Source: an uncultured Psychroserpens sp.
Lineage (GTDB): Bacteria; Bacteroidota; Bacteroidia; Flavobacteriales; Flavobacteriaceae
Reading direction: 5' to 3'
NCBI RefSeq assembly: GCF_947501425.1
Contig: NZ_CANMVN010000003.1
Coordinates: forward strand, 186,001 to 250,000
DNA: 64,000 bases
In this document: positions 36,597 to 45,333 of the stretch, piece by piece
Layout: every line of letters begins with the position of its first letter
Position numbering within the stretch: the first letter of the stretch is position 1
Notes under the pieces: generated by a model
Seen by the model: only the letters and a program-made list of their open reading frames with translations
Told to the model about the DNA's origin: nothing
Databases searched by the model: none
Translations under genes and position numbers: made by a program

Positions 36597-37766
36597 CTAA
36601 TTGTAGCTCTCCAATTTCTTTTTTATCCATTCAGATACATCTCTGTAGTAACTTTCACTTAGCTCATCTTTTTGTTCATCCATTAATTTTAGTGCTTTTT
36701 GAAAAGAAGACTTCGCCTTCGTTTTATCTCCGATCTTATCATAGACATCACAAATATTAACAAACACTTTAACATCATTTGGTTTTTTATCTAATGCCAT
36801 ATGATATCCCACTAATGCAGTTTTATAATCCTCTACATCTCTAAAATCATTAGCTACAAAATTCAAATAAGATGCACTAGGTTCGTGCACATAACCAAAT
36901 AACATCTTTCGCTTTTTATTAAATGCTTCTACTTGTGCTTTTAAATCACCTGAAGACGATTTTGATAGGTCTTCCATAATCTTCTGATCAGCAAAATAAT
37001 TTCTACTCATACTCACTAATCCATCACAAAGTGAAGGACCAACAATTTGCCAATGATCAACGCGTTCAATTAAACGCGGTTCCCAAGCCAAGGATTCATT
37101 TGGATATTGTTTTATCAGCTTGTCAATACTATTAACATAACCTCCAAACTCTAACTCTCTTCTACCAACATCTCCATGAGACAAGTATAAGTACTTTCTA
37201 AAAACGGTATTATTCTTTAGCATTTTAGCTGCATTTTTTTCAATAATATTGTCTGTGTCACCAAAGGACGGACTTATACCAATGTAAGCATCAAACATAT
37301 CCTTATTTTCACTGAATAACGTATTACTAACGAAGGCACCTCCCCAGGAATGTCCAACTATTGTTCGAAATCCATCAGTTCTGTAATTTTTCTCTATCAA
37401 CGGAAAAACTTCCTTTTTCAAATGCTCCTGAAGTTCTGTGTTTTCTGGATTAAACTCTGATCCACGATTATCAGAAACAATACCAACAGCAATCATTGGC
37501 ATTGACGCATAATTATCAACGGTATATCCAATATTTCCTTTGGCCATATTCCAAAACAAATCAGATTGTGCGTCGAGTATATAAACCACAGCAAAGTTTG
37601 ATATGGTGTCGTTTTTATAGCGTTGAGGGAGAAAGACTCTTACTTTTCGTTCTTTGTTAAATACTTCGGAATTGATAACATGTTCGATGTTAGATGAATC
37701 TTGAGCTTCAACTTGAATTGTTGAAAAAGCGATGCATAAAATGCAAATGGTTTTTAATAACTTCAT
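36597..37766 (-). CDS. Secreted esterase (PF00756 type) with C-terminal TPR
   Basis: 389 residues with signal peptide (MKLLKTICILCIAFSTIQVEAQ). The alpha/beta hydrolase domain resembles IroE/Fes/esterase D: RVFLPQRY, VVYILDAQ, the nucleophile S140 in VGHSWGGAF, LYLSHGDVGRREL and a His in VDHWQ. Residues from about 290 form TPR-like helices (YKTALVGYHMALDKKPNDVKVFVNICDVYDKIGDKTKAKSSFQKAL). Related proteins hydrolyse siderophore or other esters; the substrate is not known here. An inverted repeat lies 80 bases upstream. Confidence 0.85.
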   Translation of the reverse strand: MKLLKTICILCIAFSTIQVEAQDSSNIEHVINSEVFNKERKVRVFLPQRYKNDTISNFAVVYILDAQSDLFWNMAKGNIGYTVDNYASMPMIAVGIVSDNRGSEFNPENTELQEHLKKEVFPLIEKNYRTDGFRTIVGHSWGGAFVSNTLFSENKDMFDAYIGISPSFGDTDNIIEKNAAKMLKNNTVFRKYLYLSHGDVGRRELEFGGYVNSIDKLIKQYPNESLAWEPRLIERVDHWQIVGPSLCDGLVSMSRNYFADQKIMEDLSKSSSGDLKAQVEAFNKKRKMLFGYVHEPSASYLNFVANDFRDVEDYKTALVGYHMALDKKPNDVKVFVNICDVYDKIGDKTKAKSSFQKALKLMDEQKDELSESYYRDVSEWIKKKLESYN

Positions 37767-37847
37767 AATTTTGATTTTGATGATAGGTATTATTTTACAT
37801 AAGCATTTTAGTTGATGGTTATATTAAAGATGAGCCTTTAGTAATAT

Positions 37848-37871
37848 TGTTACAGTTAGCATCTGTAACAA
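37848..37871. other. Inverted repeat upstream of the esterase gene
   Basis: TTGTTACAG and CTGTAACAA flank a six-base centre. Neither strand has a T run directly after it, so it is not a terminator. At about 82 bases before the esterase ATG it could be an operator; its edge touches the YtxH terminator. Confidence 0.4.
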
Positions 37872-37914
37872 AAAAAGCACAACTATCAGGATAAAACCCA
37901 ATAGCAATGCTTTA
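37870..37914 (-). terminator. Terminator of the YtxH gene
   Basis: On the minus strand AAAGCA pairs with TGCTTT, with further pairing inside the loop (CTAT...GATAG), followed by seven T. It lies about 20 bases past the YtxH stop. Confidence 0.65.
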
Positions 37915-37934
37915 AATATAAATAATAAGTTGTA

Positions 37935-38255
37935 TTAACTTGTTTTCTGTAACGTTTTATTCTTTTCTTTTAGAATTGCTAATTGCTTTTCAATAAATGT
38001 AATGGCTTGCTCTGTTTTGTAACTTGTTTTAGAAGCAAAGTCATCAAATTTTTCTATAAATTTTTCTTTACCAGAAGCTGCAGCTTTAGAGACGTCCTCT
38101 TTAACTTCTGTAAAATCTTTAACGATTTGGTTTTTAATATCCTTACCTTCTTTTTTAAGTTTATCTCGTGTTACGCTCCCTTTTTCAGGTGCTAACAACA
38201 CACCAGCTGTTGCGCCTAATAATACACCTAACACTATTGCTCCTTTATGAATCAT
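37935..38255 (-). CDS. YtxH domain-containing protein
   Basis: 106 residues: a glycine-rich hydrophobic N-terminus (GAIVLGVLLGATAGVLLAPEKGSVTRDKL) followed by a charged, coiled helix. This is the standard YtxH architecture, often linked to general stress in other bacteria. The protein is probably a single-pass inner-membrane protein. It is a single-gene unit with a terminator. Confidence 0.85.
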   Translation of the reverse strand: MIHKGAIVLGVLLGATAGVLLAPEKGSVTRDKLKKEGKDIKNQIVKDFTEVKEDVSKAAASGKEKFIEKFDDFASKTSYKTEQAITFIEKQLAILKEKNKTLQKTS

Positions 38256-38377
38256 GACCTGTATTTTTAAAATTAATTTGTTTACTATATGAGTCTATCA
38301 AATTACAAAATTGTTACAAACAAATTCATAATCAATGATTTAAACTTTAAGCACAGAAAACATAAGTAAAGCTTTAT

Positions 38378-39325
38378 TTATGAAATAAGATTTTTAACAA
38401 TAGCTTTAACAGGAAGAATTTCTTTAGTATGTTCAATGCTCGGTCCAGCCACCCAAACTGTTTTATAGGTTGCTTTTTTAGCGGCTTTCTCAGTGGCTTT
38501 CATTCCAATGGAGAAACGCACCATTTTAACCCATTTTTTAAGCTTTCGATTTTTATTGAGTAGATTTTCAATCCAGGTGGCTTTGGTTCCTATTTTTTGA
38601 ACATAAGGTGTATTAATCACTGTACACGGTGTTCCGGAGATACGCTCAGTCATGACGATATCCTCTGCTCCATAGTCTACACAAGCTTGCTTATAGTCAT
38701 CGGTTACACCAGCTTCAACAGAGGCAATGAACGGACTTCCAACAGACACACCTTCGGCACCATATCCTAACATTTTGTCAATATCTGCCTTGCAACCCAC
38801 ACCACCAGCAGAAATAACAGGAATAGATAAATTATCATTTAATTCCTTGATTAATGCTTCTGGAGATAAATTTCCACGGTGACCACCAGCCTCATTATTT
38901 ACAGCAATGGCTGCATCTGCTCCTAAACTTTCAACTTTTTTAGCAAAGCGAAGATCAGTGACATCACAAAATACTTTAATGCCAACAGCATGTGCCTGAT
39001 TAATGGTTTCCTCAGGACTTCCGAGAGATGTAATAATAAAATCACAACCTTCTTCACATAGCACTTCTAATTGCCCTTTGTATTTAATATTTGATTTATT
39101 GACTATCAAATTAAAACCAAATGAGCCACCTTCTACTTTATTAGCCTTAAGTGTTCTTATAGCATCACGCAATTCATCTAATGTTCTGTAATTTAAAGCA
39201 GGAATACAACCTGCAATTCCTGCATTCATAGCCTCAGTAACCATTGCTACATTAGATACTAAAAACATTGGCGCTTGAATGATAGGGTATTTAATATTGA
39301 GAAGTTGAGTGAGCTTAGTGTCCAT
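38378..39325 (-). CDS. Nitronate monooxygenase family protein
   Basis: 315 residues from the ATG at 39325 (MDTKLTQLL); the track adds MIF. A TIM-barrel FMN enzyme of the 2-nitropropane dioxygenase group: YPIIQAPMF at the N-terminus, NNEAGGHRG near 150, VISAGGVG near 177, and GAEGVSVGSPFIAS near 195. Members oxidise propionate 3-nitronate or act as enoyl reductases such as FabK. True nitronate activity is not proven by motif alone. Confidence 0.85.
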   Translation of the reverse strand: MDTKLTQLLNIKYPIIQAPMFLVSNVAMVTEAMNAGIAGCIPALNYRTLDELRDAIRTLKANKVEGGSFGFNLIVNKSNIKYKGQLEVLCEEGCDFIITSLGSPEETINQAHAVGIKVFCDVTDLRFAKKVESLGADAAIAVNNEAGGHRGNLSPEALIKELNDNLSIPVISAGGVGCKADIDKMLGYGAEGVSVGSPFIASVEAGVTDDYKQACVDYGAEDIVMTERISGTPCTVINTPYVQKIGTKATWIENLLNKNRKLKKWVKMVRFSIGMKATEKAAKKATYKTVWVAGPSIEHTKEILPVKAIVKNLIS

Positions 39326-39424
39326 GAATATCAAATTGATTTTAGCAAATATAATAAAATATTATGCACGCATAACATCTGATTGATTAGCAATGTAAAA
39401 AAGAGTTGTATCTGATATATATCA

Positions 39425-39455
39425 TTGCAGCAACTACCTCTATAATATATATTTA
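39425..39455 (+). promoter_or_regulatory. Candidate promoter of the PepSY-like gene
   Basis: TTG (39425-39427), a 20-base spacer and TATATTTA (39448-39455), one base off the TAnnTTTG consensus. It lies about 27 bases before the ATG at 39482. Confidence 0.45.
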
Positions 39456-39481
39456 AGCTGAAAATCATAAAATATGAAATC

Positions 39482-39982
39482 ATGAAAAAATCGGCTATGA
39501 TTATACTCCTACTTGCATTAAGTAGCCAGGTATATTCTCAAATTGTAAAACTTCCTGAAGTAATCATTACTGCGGTAAATTATAAATATTTAAACGCAGT
39601 TGATTCTGCAGAGAATTCGCTGACAGTACAAATGTTAGAAGAGAAAGTTGCCATGTTCGATCTTAAGGGTTATGAACTTTATAATGATGAATATGACACA
39701 CATTACGTAACATTTTATATTCCAGATGGAAAAATTCTTGCAGCTTATGACAAAAACGGTAAGCTTATTAGAACCATTGAGAAATTTAAAAATGTAAAAC
39801 TTCCTAAAGCAGTACAAAATGCTATTGCTAAACGCTTTCCAAATTGGTCTGTTGTTAGCGATGTGTATAAGGTAAGCTTTCATAAAAACAACGATGTTGC
39901 CAACAAGCAGTACAAAGTACGACTTGAAAATGGTGACAAAAAAATGAAAGTGAAACTGGATGAACAAGGAAACTTTCAGTAG
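39482..39982 (+). CDS. Secreted PepSY-like protein
   Basis: 166 residues with a signal peptide (MKKSAMIILLLALSSQVYSQ). The C-terminal half, FYIPDGKILAAYDKNGKLIRTIEKFKNVKLPKAVQNAIAKRFPNWSV, has the strand-helix pattern of the PepSY-like (DUF2874) domains common in Bacteroidota. They are thought to be periplasmic binding or inhibitory modules. Transcribed alone, with a bidirectional terminator immediately downstream. Confidence 0.7.
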   Translation: MKKSAMIILLLALSSQVYSQIVKLPEVIITAVNYKYLNAVDSAENSLTVQMLEEKVAMFDLKGYELYNDEYDTHYVTFYIPDGKILAAYDKNGKLIRTIEKFKNVKLPKAVQNAIAKRFPNWSVVSDVYKVSFHKNNDVANKQYKVRLENGDKKMKVKLDEQGNFQ

Positions 39983-39998
39983 TACTCTTTAAGCAGTT

Positions 39999-40035
39999 AA
40001 AAAAGTCCAGTAATATTCTTACTGGGCTTTTTTTT
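39999..40035. terminator. Bidirectional terminator between convergent genes
   Basis: Stem AAAAAGTCCAGTAA / TTACTGGGCTTTTT with a five-base loop and T runs on both strands. It lies 17 bases after the PepSY-like gene and 7 bases beyond the stop of the convergent methyltransferase. Confidence 0.85.
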
Positions 40036-40041
40036 ATGTAT

Positions 40042-41271
40042 TCAATCATGAAATCTGTAATACGCACATTTTAGGTAAGCTCCTTCCTGAAATCCAATAG
40101 GATGATCCACATCATGCTGTGTTTTCTGCTCTATGGAAAAAGAACGTTTGGTCGATTTTAATGCTTGCTCATTAATATCATAGAATGAAGAAGCAGTTAC
40201 TCTAGAGGAGCAAGACGCCAATACTAATAAACCTTCTCTGGCTGTGAGCTGCTCTCCTAATCTTGCTAGTTGCGCATATTTCTTTTTTGCTAATTGAATT
40301 TCAGATTGTTGCTTTGCAAAACTTGGTGGATCAATGACAACTACATCAAATCGCTTTTTTTCTGAAATGAGCTGTTCTAAAATTTTAAAGGCATCTCCTG
40401 CTATAGTATTATGGACTCCAGAATAGACATTTAGTCTTCCATTGTCTTTTGCAATTTCAAGAGCTTGCTTGCTTATATCCAAACTTGTCACTTCTTTTGC
40501 TCCATTAGCTAAGGCATGCACCGAAAAACCGCCAGCATAAGAAAAGACATCTAAAACGGTTTTTCCCTTACTTAACAATCCAACTTGCCTTCTATTCTCT
40601 CTGTGATCTAAAAAGTAGCCTGTCTTGTGTCCTTTAATTACATTGGCTGAAAACTTTACGCCATGTTCGACAAACTCAACGACCTCATTGTCCAGACTTC
40701 CATAAACCACTTCTCCGTCTTTTAATTCATGAGCTGAGGAGTTTTGTAACCCACGACTCAATCGCAATACCACTGTTTTACAGTGTGAGGTTTCAATTAA
40801 GCTTTCCAGAATAGTTTTTAGGTCAGACAACCAAATTTCAGAATAAAGTTTAACCACTAAAACCCTATCATAGACATCAGCAATGAGAGAAGGAAAACCG
40901 TCATTCTCCCCAAAGATCAATCGATAACTATTCGTGTCTGTTGCTAAAAGTGGTACTCGTTTTTTATATGCATTCTGAATTTTCCGAAGAAAAAACTCAT
41001 CATTAATTGTTACTGATCTACTGTCATTGTAAATCATCTTGATACGAATTGGCGAGTTGCCATCATATAAACCAATACCAATCATGGTATTCTTTCGCTT
41101 TCCGAAAATTATAGCTAAATCACCTGTTTCAGCATCATTATTAATCTTAGTGATACTATCAGAAAACACCCAAGGATGACCTTGTTGCACATAGTTTTCA
41201 CCCTTTGCAGTAAGTTTTACGGCCAGACGTTTTTGCTTAATCGAAGTTTCAATGGTAGACGAAAAGTTCAT
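40042..41271 (-). CDS. Class I rRNA methyltransferase, RlmI-like (PUA plus SAM domain)
   Basis: 409 residues. An N-terminal PUA-like domain (LTAKGENYVQQGHPWVFSDSI, about 20-95) precedes an EEHEE domain and a Rossmann methyltransferase with VFSYAGGFSVHALANGAKEV, VVIDPPSFAKQ and LLVLASCSSRVT. This is the RlmI/YccW architecture that forms m5C in 23S rRNA; the exact site in this organism is unknown. The start ATG is about 45 bases from the rhodopsin terminator. Confidence 0.88.
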   Translation of the reverse strand: MNFSSTIETSIKQKRLAVKLTAKGENYVQQGHPWVFSDSITKINNDAETGDLAIIFGKRKNTMIGIGLYDGNSPIRIKMIYNDSRSVTINDEFFLRKIQNAYKKRVPLLATDTNSYRLIFGENDGFPSLIADVYDRVLVVKLYSEIWLSDLKTILESLIETSHCKTVVLRLSRGLQNSSAHELKDGEVVYGSLDNEVVEFVEHGVKFSANVIKGHKTGYFLDHRENRRQVGLLSKGKTVLDVFSYAGGFSVHALANGAKEVTSLDISKQALEIAKDNGRLNVYSGVHNTIAGDAFKILEQLISEKKRFDVVVIDPPSFAKQQSEIQLAKKKYAQLARLGEQLTAREGLLVLASCSSRVTASSFYDINEQALKSTKRSFSIEQKTQHDVDHPIGFQEGAYLKCAYYRFHD

Positions 41272-41315
41272 AGGTGCAAAATAGCAGGATTTTAATAATT
41301 ATTATGAGTATGCAT

Positions 41316-41347
41316 AAAAAAAGCGCGATTAAAAATCGCGCTTTTTT
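41316..41347 (-). terminator. Terminator of the proteorhodopsin gene
   Basis: GC-rich stem AAAAAAGCGCGATT / AATCGCGCTTTTTT, with T on the minus strand. It lies 20 bases past the rhodopsin stop. It is the strongest hairpin in the window. Confidence 0.88.
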
Positions 41348-41366
41348 ATATTTCTTTATTATTTAT

Positions 41367-42098
41367 CTATGCATTTGCTTTTTGCTTACTTGAAGCTAAG
41401 GCATATATTACTAAACCAAAACCAATTTTGTTGATTGCATCTGCGATGTTATAGGCAACATCAACACTTCCAGATCCAAGTATGCTTGTATACCATCCGT
41501 CTGTTCCCAGCATATATCCTAAAGGATAGATTGCCCATCCAACTAATACAAACCAACATAATATTTTATGTGCTTTTAGTATTTCTCCTCCTGCGGCAAC
41601 AGCCAATTTTTTAGCGCTTCCTAACCAAATTTCATACACAATGTAGAAGTAAGCCAATCCAGAGATACCACCCCAAAGAGCTGCCTGATCTGGATATACA
41701 GCCTCTCCAAAGTATCCGGTTACTAACATGATTACAGAAAATAAGATCATTTTCCACATCAATGATTGTTTAGCTCCAGCCACTTTAAGAATTAAGTAAA
41801 ATTCCACACACATCAACGGTACAGTTAAAATCCAATCTACATATCTGAAAAATGTAGGTGATTCCATATTTGCCGCCCAATAATCTCTCATGTAGAAGTA
41901 GTGTACAGCAGCAATGAATGTAATTAAACCAGAGACGAGCACCGAAGTGCGCCATTTTCTATCAAATTGGTTAAGAGATAAAAAGAAAAACGCTGAAGCA
42001 GCCATCATAGCCATACAGCCTACAAAAAATGTGAACCCAACATAATCAGAAGGATCCATTTTTGTAGTAACGTCAGTTAGAAGTAAAAGAGTTTTCAT
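41367..42098 (-). CDS. Proteorhodopsin, light-driven proton pump
   Basis: 243 residues with seven hydrophobic helices. Helix C reads RYVDWILTVPLMCVEF: D88 (proton acceptor), T92 and E99 (donor) give the DTE motif of outward proton pumps. H66 (AVHYF) is the usual partner of the acceptor. K224 in NIADAINKIGFG binds retinal. M96, at the spectral-tuning site, indicates green absorption as in other flavobacterial proteorhodopsins. The divergent neighbour is the retinal-forming enzyme Blh. It is transcribed alone from an AT-rich leader. Confidence 0.96.
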   Translation of the reverse strand: MKTLLLLTDVTTKMDPSDYVGFTFFVGCMAMMAASAFFFLSLNQFDRKWRTSVLVSGLITFIAAVHYFYMRDYWAANMESPTFFRYVDWILTVPLMCVEFYLILKVAGAKQSLMWKMILFSVIMLVTGYFGEAVYPDQAALWGGISGLAYFYIVYEIWLGSAKKLAVAAGGEILKAHKILCWFVLVGWAIYPLGYMLGTDGWYTSILGSGSVDVAYNIADAINKIGFGLVIYALASSKQKANA

Positions 42099-42134
42099 AA
42101 CGATTTTTTTTTGTTAATTATTTTTTTGTTTAAT

Positions 42135-42142
42135 CAAATTTA
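42135..42142 (-). promoter_or_regulatory. Minus-7 element for proteorhodopsin
   Basis: Perfect TAAATTTG on the minus strand, 37 bases before the ATG. The nearest TTG upstream is only 12 bases away, so the minus-33 element is not convincing and a regulated promoter is possible. Confidence 0.35.
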
Positions 42143-42214
42143 AACATTGTTAAACAAAATTATTTTATTTTTAACAAAATTTTTAGTTATTAATTATTAA
42201 TCTTGCAAATAATT

Positions 42215-43102
42215 ATGTATAAAATTTATAATCTTTCAATAGTTCTTAGTTTTTTCGGTTTATGGGTGACATCCCTATTTCCGGGAGAGCTTGAAGTTGT
42301 TTTAGGATTTATTTTTATTTTCTCTTTTGGTATTTTGCATGGATCCAACGATATTTTACTTATTAATTCTATGTCAAACCCTAAAACCAGATTTCCAATG
42401 TTCAGGGTTTTATTCACGTACATCATAATTGTTTTAGCAGCTGTAGTTGTATTCTACTTTTTACCTTTGTTGGGGTTGATACTTTTTGTCCTTTTTAGTG
42501 CATTTCATTTTGGTGAACAGCATTGGGAACACAGAACATTATCCATTTCTAAAGGCTTGAAACAACTCCTTTACATACTGTACGGACTGTTTGTATTACA
42601 GTTATTGTTTGTATTAAATCCTGATGATGTGATTGAGGTTGTTCAATCTATTTCTGGATATATTTTGGAAGAATCTTTGATTCTTTACTCATTTATTAGC
42701 AATAGCATTGCGCTGTTGGTATTAATCATTATTTTATTATTGAAATCGGAGGTGTTTAAAAATAGTTTGATAAAGGAACTCCTTTATTTAATGGTGTTTA
42801 CTATTATATTCAAAGTATCAACACTTATTTGGGGCTTTACTATTTATTTCATTCTCTGGCATAGTGTGCCCTCTCTTTATGAGCAGGTTGGTTTTATTTA
42901 TGGAACATTCAACAAAAAAAATGTATTGAACTATTGCAAAAAAGCACTTCCCTATTGGATTATATCACTTGTAAGCATAGCATTGGTCTATGTATTATTT
43001 AAAGAGAGAGCTATGTTTTATGCTTTGTTTTTTTCATTTATCGCTGCTGTAACATTTCCACATGCATTAGTGATCAATAAAATGTTTAGTCATAAAACAT
43101 AA
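42215..43102 (+). CDS. blh: Blh, beta-carotene 15,15'-dioxygenase
   Basis: 295 residues from the ATG at 42215 (MYKIYNLS); the track starts at a TTG four codons earlier. Polytopic, Brp/Blh family. Histidine motifs proposed to bind iron are present: FGILHGSNDILL, SAFHFGEQHWEH, LWHSVPSLYEQ and TFPHALVI. It splits beta-carotene into two retinals, supplying the chromophore for the divergent rhodopsin gene. A near-consensus TAATCTTG lies 10 bases before the start. The beta-carotene genes are not in this window. Confidence 0.93.
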   Translation: MYKIYNLSIVLSFFGLWVTSLFPGELEVVLGFIFIFSFGILHGSNDILLINSMSNPKTRFPMFRVLFTYIIIVLAAVVVFYFLPLLGLILFVLFSAFHFGEQHWEHRTLSISKGLKQLLYILYGLFVLQLLFVLNPDDVIEVVQSISGYILEESLILYSFISNSIALLVLIIILLLKSEVFKNSLIKELLYLMVFTIIFKVSTLIWGFTIYFILWHSVPSLYEQVGFIYGTFNKKNVLNYCKKALPYWIISLVSIALVYVLFKERAMFYALFFSFIAAVTFPHALVINKMFSHKT

Positions 43103-43132
43103 AAAACGCAACCATTTCTGATTGCGTTTTTT
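43101..43132. terminator. Bidirectional terminator after blh
   Basis: Stem AAAAAACGCAA / TTGCGTTTTTT with a ten-base loop, starting at the blh stop codon. T runs are present on both strands, so it may also stop dnaK transcripts about 110 bases beyond that gene. Confidence 0.82.
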
Positions 43133-43154
43133 AAATGTTAAGTAATTATTCTTT

Positions 43155-43182
43155 GGATTCCTCGACTTCGCTCGGAATGACA
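43155..43182. repeat. REP-like element 1 (TCGACTTCGCTC core)
   Basis: GGATTCCTCGACTTCGCTCG followed by GAATGACA. The core TCGACTTCGCTC is repeated at 43217-43228. From memory, short dispersed repeats of this form are frequent in intergenic regions of flavobacterial genomes. It lies downstream of dnaK. Confidence 0.55.
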
Positions 43183-43189
43183 ATTCAAT

Positions 43190-43213
43190 TTATTTTACTT
43201 CTTCAAAGTCTAT
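43190..43213 (-). repeat. Second copy of the dnaK 3' end
   Basis: The minus strand encodes IDFEEVK plus TAA. It matches the true dnaK terminus (43238-43261, VDFEEVK plus TAA) at 20 of 24 bases. The 24 bases between the copies are the second REP-like element. This looks like the old gene end, displaced by the insertion. Confidence 0.65.
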
Positions 43214-43237
43214 ACTTCGACTTCGCTCAGTACAGGC
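43214..43237. repeat. REP-like element 2 at the dnaK stop codon
   Basis: ACTTCGACTTCGCTCAGTAC followed by AGGC; it shares the 12-base core with element 1 in the same orientation. It abuts the dnaK stop on one side and the duplicated dnaK end on the other. Confidence 0.55.
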
Positions 43238-45145
43238 TTACTTGACTTCTTCGAAGTCTACGTCTTCCACATCATTTCCTTCTGCTTGTTCGTTCTGACT
43301 TGCATCTGGTCCTGGTGCTTCTGCTCCACCTTGTTGCGCTTCTGCTTGTGCTTTGTACATTTCTTCAGAAGCCACTTTCCAAGCTTCATTAATTTTTTCT
43401 AAAGCAGGCTCTATAACAGCAATGTCTTTAGATTCGTAAGCTTTCTTCAATTCTTCAAGCGCTTCTTCAATTGGCTTTTTCTTATCGTCTGATAGTTTAT
43501 CACCAAATTCTTTAAGCTGATTCTCTGTTTGGAAAATCATAGCATCTGCCTGATTTAATTTATCAGCCGTTTCTTTTGCCTTAGCATCAGCTTCAGCATT
43601 AGCTTCTGCTTCTTGCTTCATCTTTTGAATTTCCTCTTCAGTCAAACCAGAAGACGCTTCAATACGAATATCCTGAGATTTTCCTGTAGCTTTATCTGTA
43701 GCAGATACTTTAATGATACCATTAGCATCAATATCAAAAGTTACCTCAATTTGTGGTACACCTCTTTGTGCTGGTGGAATTCCATCTAAGTGAAAACGAC
43801 CAATAGTTTTATTATCTGCTGCCATAGCACGTTCTCCCTGTAATACATGGATCTCTACTGATGGCTGATTATCTGCTGCTGTTGAGAATACTTGTGATTT
43901 CTTAGTTGGAATTGTTGTATTCGCTTCAATTAACTTTGTAAATACATTACCCATTGTTTCGATACCAAGAGATAATGGTGTTACGTCTAATAATAGTACG
44001 TCTTTCACATCACCTGTTAATACACCTCCTTGAATTCCTGCTCCAAGAGATACAACTTCATCAGGATTTACACCTTTACTTGGTGATTTTCCGAAGAACT
44101 TCTCTACGGCTGCCTGAACTGCTGGAATACGTGTAGAACCACCTACTAAGATCACTTCATCAATATCACTCTTAGATAAACCTGCTGCTTTTAATGCAGA
44201 CTCACATGGCTCGATCGTACGTTTTACTAAATCGTCAATTAACTGCTCAAATTTTGAACGCGTTAATGTTCGTACTAAGTGTTTTGGTCCACTAGCAGTA
44301 GCTGTTACATATGGTAAGTTGATTTCTGTTTGTGCAGAAGATGATAATTCGATCTTCGCTTTTTCAGAAGCTTCTTTTAAACGTTGTAAGGCCATTGGGT
44401 CTTTACGTAAGTCGATACCTTCTTCAGAATTAAACTCATCTGCCAACCAATTAATGATTTTTTCATCAACATCGTCACCACCTAAATGCGTATCTCCATC
44501 TGTTGATAATACTTCAAATACACCATCTCCTAATTCAAGAATAGATACATCATGTGTACCACCACCAAAATCAAATACGACGATCTTTTGGTCTTGACCT
44601 TTTTTATCTAAACCATAAGCTAAAGCTGCAGCTGTTGGCTCATTAATAATACGTCTCACTTTAAGACCTGCAATTTCACCAGCTTCTTTAGTTGCCTGAC
44701 GCTGAGAATCATTAAAGTAAGCTGGCACAGTAATTACTGCTTCGCTAACAGATGTTCCTAAATAATCTTCAGCAGTTTTCTTCATTTTCTGAAGAATCAT
44801 AGCCGATAATTCCTGTGGTGTATACAAACGACCATCAATGTCTACACGTGGTGTATCGTTGTCACCTTTTACCACTTTATATGGTACACGTTCTGCTTCT
44901 TTTTTAGACTCAGAATATTTGTTTCCCATAAAACGTTTAATCGAATAAACTGTTTTTGTTGGGTTAGTCACTGCTTGTCTTTTTGCTGGGTCACCAACCT
45001 TAATTTCACCACCTTCAACAAAGGCAATAACTGAAGGCGTAGTTCTTTTACCTTCAGCGTTTGGGATTACTACTGGCTCGTTACCTTCCATTACAGAAAC
45101 ACAAGAGTTCGTAGTTCCTAAATCGATTCCAATAATCTTACTCAT
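43238..45145 (-). CDS. dnaK: Chaperone DnaK (Hsp70)
   Basis: 635 residues, full length. It has the N-terminal ATPase ([49 protein letters not shown]), a linker [14 protein letters not shown], the substrate domain and a helical lid ending in a Gln/Glu/Asp-rich tail. The tail terminates [11 protein letters not shown]. The usual partners grpE and dnaJ are not adjacent. The last codons are duplicated downstream (see 43190-43213), so the present C-terminus may have been re-supplied. Confidence 0.97.
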   Translation of the reverse strand: MSKIIGIDLGTTNSCVSVMEGNEPVVIPNAEGKRTTPSVIAFVEGGEIKVGDPAKRQAVTNPTKTVYSIKRFMGNKYSESKKEAERVPYKVVKGDNDTPRVDIDGRLYTPQELSAMILQKMKKTAEDYLGTSVSEAVITVPAYFNDSQRQATKEAGEIAGLKVRRIINEPTAAALAYGLDKKGQDQKIVVFDFGGGTHDVSILELGDGVFEVLSTDGDTHLGGDDVDEKIINWLADEFNSEEGIDLRKDPMALQRLKEASEKAKIELSSSAQTEINLPYVTATASGPKHLVRTLTRSKFEQLIDDLVKRTIEPCESALKAAGLSKSDIDEVILVGGSTRIPAVQAAVEKFFGKSPSKGVNPDEVVSLGAGIQGGVLTGDVKDVLLLDVTPLSLGIETMGNVFTKLIEANTTIPTKKSQVFSTAADNQPSVEIHVLQGERAMAADNKTIGRFHLDGIPPAQRGVPQIEVTFDIDANGIIKVSATDKATGKSQDIRIEASSGLTEEEIQKMKQEAEANAEADAKAKETADKLNQADAMIFQTENQLKEFGDKLSDDKKKPIEEALEELKKAYESKDIAVIEPALEKINEAWKVASEEMYKAQAEAQQGGAEAPGPDASQNEQAEGNDVEDVDFEEVK

Positions 45146-45215
45146 AATTGTATATTTAATTTTTCTATTTCCTTTACTTCGGAAATGTTATGTTCATTTT
45201 AAATTCGTAATCTAT

Positions 45216-45258
45216 ATGTCAATGATTATGCCATGACAAAAAATATGACATCATGTCA
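45216..45258. promoter_or_regulatory. Cluster of TGTCA/TGACA half-sites between dnaK and the Crp gene
   Basis: ATGTCA (45216-45221) and TGACA (45234-45238) face each other, and a perfect dyad TGACAT-C-ATGTCA lies at 45246-45258. The dyad is 76 bases before the Crp/Fnr start and about 100 bases before dnaK. A TACCTTTA minus-7-like element lies at 45291-45298. Binding by the adjacent Crp/Fnr protein is inference. Confidence 0.45.
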
Positions 45259-45333
45259 CAAACAATTCATATCATTCATAAAAAAATGTCTACCTTTAAA
45301 TAGTTACATACTAATATCAACCCTCTACAAACA

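Noticed and set aside
37848-37871. TTGTTACAG / CTGTAACAA as a terminator
   Set aside because: There is no T run immediately after the stem on either strand; the YtxH terminator is the adjacent hairpin.
41367-42098. Rhodopsin as a sodium (NDQ) or chloride pump, both found in flavobacteria
   Set aside because: Helix C has D, T and E at the three motif positions, which is the proton-pump set.
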